A DNA stretch of 64,000 bases, taken from NCBI RefSeq assembly GCF_024391045.1, contig NZ_JANFCZ010000005.1:62001-126000 (forward strand), read 5' to 3'. This stretch comes from Pseudarthrobacter sulfonivorans (GTDB lineage Bacteria > Actinomycetota > Actinomycetes > Actinomycetales > Micrococcaceae). A model generated the notes under the pieces. That model was not told the DNA's origin. It was given only the letters and a program-made list of their open reading frames with translations, and made no database searches. Position numbers and translations under genes: made by a program. The stretch's first letter is position 1; each line of letters starts with the position of its first letter. Positions 60,264-64,000 of the stretch are shown piece after piece.

Positions 60264-61781
60264 TCAGGGCAAGCGGCGCCGGGCCCTATGCTCTTCGGCG
60301 TCCGTTTCGACGTGCGCTTCGGCATCCGCTCCGACGTCCTCCCCGACGTCCCCCTCGACATGGACCGTCGCATCGCGGGCTTGCATGCCGGCGGGCATCG
60401 CGATCACGGCAGCGACGGTCAGCACTGCACCGGCGAGCACCGTGAGGAAGACGGCACCGGACGCGACCACCACGGTGTGTTCATCGCCGTGCCCGCCGGC
60501 GCTGCCGGCATAGATGGCGTTGGCCACCGCGCCGAACACTGCCACGCCAAGCGCGCTGCCGATGGATCGGGCAAACAGGTTGGTGCTGGTCACCACCCCG
60601 CGTTGGTTCCACGGAACGCTTGACTGGGCAGCGATCAGGGTGGGTGTGGCCACCAGCCCCAGGCCAAGTCCCACCACGAAGCAACTGACGGCGATCAGCG
60701 CCACGTTGGGCGTGGCGGAGGTGAAGGTCAGAACAGCCAGCCCCACGACGGAGACAGCGATGCCGATCAGTGCGGTCGCCTTGAAGCCGATCCGCAGGTA
60801 GAAACGCCCGGCCTGTGATGCACTGATCGGCCAGCCGATCGTCAGCGCTGCGAGCGCCAGGCCGGCCACCAGCGGCGAAGTGGACAGCGCCCCGTCCAGG
60901 TAGGTGGGCACATAGGAGGTCAGCCCGATCATGATGGTTCCAACGCCGAAGGAAACCAGTGCAGTGCTGGCAAGGAGGCGCCGGGACACGACCCACGGCG
61001 GCAGGACCGGCTCCGCTGCACGCCGTTCAACCACAAGAAAGAGGACCAGGAGCACCCCGCCGATTCCGAAGGCCGCAACGCTGGGCGGCGAATTCCAGGC
61101 CCACGCCTGGCCGCCCTCCAGGGCTCCGAGGATGAGCAGGCCCAGTGAACCGGCCAACAGGGCTGCCCCCGGATAGTCCACCCGGTGCCGGGCGCGTTCG
61201 ATGTTCTCGTGCAGCGCCCGGACCAGCATCCAGCCCGCCAGGACGCACAGCGGAACATTGACCAGGAAGATCCCGCGCCACAGGCCCAGGGACGCGAACA
61301 TTCCGCCAAGGGTGGGCCCCACCACTGAGGAAACCGCCCAGACGCTTGCCAGGTAACCCTGGACCCTGGCGCGCTCCTCCAGGGAGTAGATGTCGCCGGC
61401 GATGGTGACGGCCACCGGAAGGACGGCCCCGGCCCCCAGGCCCTGCAGTGCACGGAACGCGATCAGGGCAGGCATGCTCCAGGCGATTCCGCAAAGCACC
61501 GAACCCAGCAGGAAGAGGCCGATGCCGGCCAGGATGATCGGTTTGCGGCCCACCATGTCTGACAGCTTCCCGTAAATGGGCACGGAGACGGCCTGTGCCA
61601 GAAGATACGCGGAGAAGAGCCAGGGAAATGAGGAGAACCCGCCGACGTCGGCCACGATGGAGGGGACTGCGGTGGCCACGATGGTGGCATCAATGGCAAC
61701 GAGTCCCGTAGCGAGCATCAGGGCAATGAGAATGGGCCCCCGCTCGGAACGGAACCCCACTCCTTGTGCTTGGTCTGTCAT
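60264..61781 (-). CDS. MFS multidrug exporter, DHA2 family
   Basis: 505-residue transporter with 14 helices. Motif A-type (GKLSDMVGRKPIIL), motif C-type (WAVSSVVGPTLGG) and the N-terminal LATGLVAIDATIVATAVPSI are characteristic of DHA2 drug exporters. The C-terminal tail of about 40 residues is acidic (GDVGEDVGADAEAHVETDAEEH, quoted in part). A GATAAT-like -10 lies about 50 nt upstream. No regulator is adjacent. Substrate unknown. Confidence 0.93.
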   Translation of the reverse strand: MTDQAQGVGFRSERGPILIALMLATGLVAIDATIVATAVPSIVADVGGFSSFPWLFSAYLLAQAVSVPIYGKLSDMVGRKPIILAGIGLFLLGSVLCGIAWSMPALIAFRALQGLGAGAVLPVAVTIAGDIYSLEERARVQGYLASVWAVSSVVGPTLGGMFASLGLWRGIFLVNVPLCVLAGWMLVRALHENIERARHRVDYPGAALLAGSLGLLILGALEGGQAWAWNSPPSVAAFGIGGVLLVLFLVVERRAAEPVLPPWVVSRRLLASTALVSFGVGTIMIGLTSYVPTYLDGALSTSPLVAGLALAALTIGWPISASQAGRFYLRIGFKATALIGIAVSVVGLAVLTFTSATPNVALIAVSCFVVGLGLGLVATPTLIAAQSSVPWNQRGVVTSTNLFARSIGSALGVAVFGAVANAIYAGSAGGHGDEHTVVVASGAVFLTVLAGAVLTVAAVIAMPAGMQARDATVHVEGDVGEDVGADAEAHVETDAEEHRARRRLP

Positions 61782-61860
61782 CGCTCGGTCCCGTCCCGGT
61801 CTCGGTGTCCCTCGCAGGGGCCCTTATTATCTCCACTCTAAGGACCCTGCGCCGTGGCCA

Positions 61861-64000
61861 CTACCTTCTCCCCTGGTGCCTGTCCAGGAGCCGGGCGCAA
61901 CGAATGAAGCCCAGGTGCGAGTAGGCCTGCGGATGGTTCCCGAGGTGCGTTTCGCTGCTGGGGTCGTACTCCTCCGGGAGCAACCCGGTGGGACCGAAAA
62001 GGTTCACCAGCTGATCGAACAGGTCCCAGGCCTCCTCGATCCGGCCCACCGCAACGTACGCCTCAATGAGCCAGGTGGTGCAGATGTGGAAGCCGCCCTC
62101 CAGACCCGGCAGGCCGTCGTCGTACCTGTACCGGAACACGGTGGGCCCCACCCGGAGTTCGCGTTCCACGGCCGTGACCGTGTCCAGGAAGCGCTGGTCG
62201 TGGGTGTCCAGCAGCCCGGACAGCCCGATGTGCAGGACGGCCGCATCCAGGTCCGGGCTGTCGTAGGCAACCGTGTAGGAGCGCGCCGAGTCGTCCCAGC
62301 CCTCACGCAGCACCTCGTCACGGATGGCCTGCGCCGTGGGCTCCCACGCGGGCTCCGGCGTCCTGCCGAACCGGGCGGCAGTCCTAAGTGCCCGGTCCAG
62401 CGTCACCCAGCACATCACCTTGCTGTACACGTGGTGCCGCGGCGGGCGCCGGGCTTCCCAGATGCCGTGGTCCGCCTCATGCCAGCGGGCCAGCACGGCG
62501 GACGCCATCTTCACCATCAGTTCCCAGTGGTCATCCGCCAGGGTGCCGGTCCGCTCGCTGAGCGCGGCGATGAGTTCGGCCACCGGTCCAAAGACGTCCA
62601 GCTGGACCTGGTGGTCGGCGGCGTTCCCGATCCGGACCGGACGGGAGCCCGCGTAGCCGGGCAGGCTGTCGATGACAGCCTCGGTGGACAGCTGCGCGCC
62701 GGTGACCGAATACAGCGGATGCAGCCACTCCGGGCCGGGCGCGTGCTCCAGGATCCGGCCCAGCCAGGTCAGGAAGCCGAGGGCCTCCGCCGTTGAGCCC
62801 AGGTCCACCAGTGCGTTCACGGTCATGGAGCCGTCCCGCAGCCAGCAGTACCGGTAGTCCCAGTTCCGCGTCCCGCCGATCCCCTCCGGCAGGGATGTGG
62901 TGGGCGCGGCCAGCACGGCGCCTGTCGGCTCATGAACCAAGGCGCGCAACACGAGCGCGGAGCGTCGGACCAGCGACGGCTTCACGGCCGGCAGTTCCAG
63001 GTCCTGGACCCAGCGGCGGGAGTCCAGGGCCACCCCTGCACGCCGGCCCACCTCTCCGTCCGGGTCCGCGGCACTGGGTTCCGTGTCCCCGCAGCGGAGG
63101 TTGAGGATTCTTGGCCCGTCCTGCAGGTTCACTGTGGCCGTGGCCGTCGCATGGCGTCCGTCGGAGCTGATCACAAAGCTGACGCCCGGCGCGGAAAGGA
63201 CAATGGGATCAGCCGTGCCCACAATATGCAGTTCGTCGCCGCGGGCCTCCATGCTGAACGGCACATTGGCGTAATCCGGCCGCGGCGCAAAGACAATCCT
63301 GGCGGCGCCGGTTCCGGAAAGGACCCGGACCAGGCTGGTAATTCCTTCGGGGGCCGGTTCCAGGTAGTCCGTGACGGTCACGTCCGCCCACCGGGTTTCC
63401 ACGATCATGGTGCTGTCCACATACCGCTGGCCCAGCACCGGCGATCCCTTGACCGGTTCCACGGAGAAGTGCCCGGCGGCATCGCCGCCAAGGATGTGGG
63501 CGAAAAGCGAACCCGAATCCGGCAGTGGGTGGCTCATCCAGCAGATTTTCGCGTCCGGGGTGAGCAGCGCAGTGGAGGATCCGTTGCCCATCAAGGTGTG
63601 CCGCTCGAGGCCCACAGCGTCTTCACCGAACAGCCACGCGCGCCTGAGCTCGAACAGGATGGCCAGGACCCGGGCAAACGATTCCGGGTCACGGAGCCGG
63701 TGTTCGGCGCGGGTATCCCCCGGCCCGACGTGCACGCCCAGGTCAGGGCCGCGGAGGGTGGCGATGGCCAATTCATCACTGTAGGCATCGCCGGCGTACA
63801 GTGCAGCGCTGGCGCCAAGCCGGGACCGGAGGCTTTCCAGGGCGTCGGCCTTCGACGGCTCCACCACGGAGAGGTCCAGCACCGACCCGTCCACGATGAA
63901 GAACAGGCCGTTGTCCCGCGCGATGTCCCGGGCAGTGTCCGTCACGGCCTCCACAACATCCGGCGCCGCCGGACGGGTGTGCACGGAGACCGCAACCGGC
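61861..64000 (-). CDS. Trehalose-phosphatase/GH15 glucoamylase-type fusion, 5' end outside window
   Basis: Only the last 713 codons are in view; the frame is open to the right edge. The first part (LRVHTRPAAPDVV; GDAYSDELA; SKADALESLRSRLG) is the C-terminal portion of a HAD-type trehalose-6-phosphate phosphatase. From about 110 residues in, a GH15 (alpha/alpha)6-barrel follows, with NWDYRYCWLRDGSMTVNALV, the catalytic-acid region GLEGGFHICTTWLIEAY, and HLGNHPQAYSHLG. Mycobacterial GH15 enzymes of this kind are trehalases, so the protein could both make and break trehalose. The missing start and N-terminal HAD motif cannot be judged. Confidence 0.88.
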   Translation of the reverse strand, partial: PVAVSVHTRPAAPDVVEAVTDTARDIARDNGLFFIVDGSVLDLSVVEPSKADALESLRSRLGASAALYAGDAYSDELAIATLRGPDLGVHVGPGDTRAEHRLRDPESFARVLAILFELRRAWLFGEDAVGLERHTLMGNGSSTALLTPDAKICWMSHPLPDSGSLFAHILGGDAAGHFSVEPVKGSPVLGQRYVDSTMIVETRWADVTVTDYLEPAPEGITSLVRVLSGTGAARIVFAPRPDYANVPFSMEARGDELHIVGTADPIVLSAPGVSFVISSDGRHATATATVNLQDGPRILNLRCGDTEPSAADPDGEVGRRAGVALDSRRWVQDLELPAVKPSLVRRSALVLRALVHEPTGAVLAAPTTSLPEGIGGTRNWDYRYCWLRDGSMTVNALVDLGSTAEALGFLTWLGRILEHAPGPEWLHPLYSVTGAQLSTEAVIDSLPGYAGSRPVRIGNAADHQVQLDVFGPVAELIAALSERTGTLADDHWELMVKMASAVLARWHEADHGIWEARRPPRHHVYSKVMCWVTLDRALRTAARFGRTPEPAWEPTAQAIRDEVLREGWDDSARSYTVAYDSPDLDAAVLHIGLSGLLDTHDQRFLDTVTAVERELRVGPTVFRYRYDDGLPGLEGGFHICTTWLIEAYVAVGRIEEAWDLFDQLVNLFGPTGLLPEEYDPSSETHLGNHPQAYSHLGFIRCARLLDRHQGRR

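Overview
This window is high-GC DNA typical of an actinobacterium and most like Arthrobacter, Pseudarthrobacter or Paenarthrobacter (Micrococcaceae). That placement is my inference from gene content and signals. The signals are a HAIR-type (HspR) operator at dnaK, a SAM-IV riboswitch, many leaderless genes with a -10 box 6-7 nt before the start codon, a C. glutamicum-style LysG/LysE pair, a YkoEDC thiamine-type transporter under a TPP riboswitch, and a trehalose-phosphatase/GH15 fusion. I see no prophage, transposase, CRISPR array, rRNA or replication origin. It reads as ordinary chromosome, densely packed with short operons.

Layout. 1-4.1 kb: 5' part of dnaK with its heat-shock control region, a small acidic protein, and a molybdopterin oxidoreductase coupled to a helical partner protein. 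4.3-9.1 kb: a divergent TetR/NAD(P)-binding reductase pair with palindromic operators, then a divergent MMPL exporter/MarR pair. 9.2-18.2 kb: mostly forward single genes, many leaderless: methyltransferase, unknown protein, RhtB-type exporter, a P-loop/PabB fusion, PabC, Nudix hydrolase, PNPOx-like protein and thiolase, with a cardiolipin synthase-type PLD enzyme on the other strand. 18.3-21.3 kb: a secreted-domain/OpgC acyltransferase fusion and a lipoprotein. 21.4-23.5 kb: SAM-IV riboswitch and a methionine operon (DUF1737, rhodanese, MetZ). 23.5-26.3 kb: LysG/LysE and a YbdK-type carboxylate-amine ligase. 26.3-27.1 kb: a gene-poor island of repeats with gene remnants. 27-32 kb: an HTH-MurA fusion and the ykoE-ykoD-ykoC operon. 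33-39.5 kb: the Mrp (mnh) cation/proton antiporter operon with A and B fused. 39.7-43.5 kb: MFS transporter, KhtT/KhtU K+/H+ antiporter and dCTP deaminase. 43.6-50.9 kb: a secreted CAP/FG-GAP protein, two SRPBCC paralogues on either side of a tRNA-Gly(CCC), a carboxyethylornithine synthase-like dehydrogenase with a tiny upstream gene, and a divergent MFS/LysR pair. 51-57.4 kb: a proline-catabolism cluster (bifunctional PutA, APC permease, LysR) in which putA and the permease share a similar 40-bp upstream element. 57.5-64 kb: panD, an AEC carrier, an FAD amine oxidase, a DHA2 exporter and a trehalose-phosphatase/GH15 fusion cut by the window end.

The most unusual items are the PabB fused to a nucleotide-kinase-like P-loop domain, the OpgC acyltransferase fused to a glycosidase-like domain that seems to lack its catalytic glutamates, the shared operator of the proline regulon, and the repeat island at 26.4-27.0 kb. 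No single locus looks like a complete, entirely new defence or mobile system.
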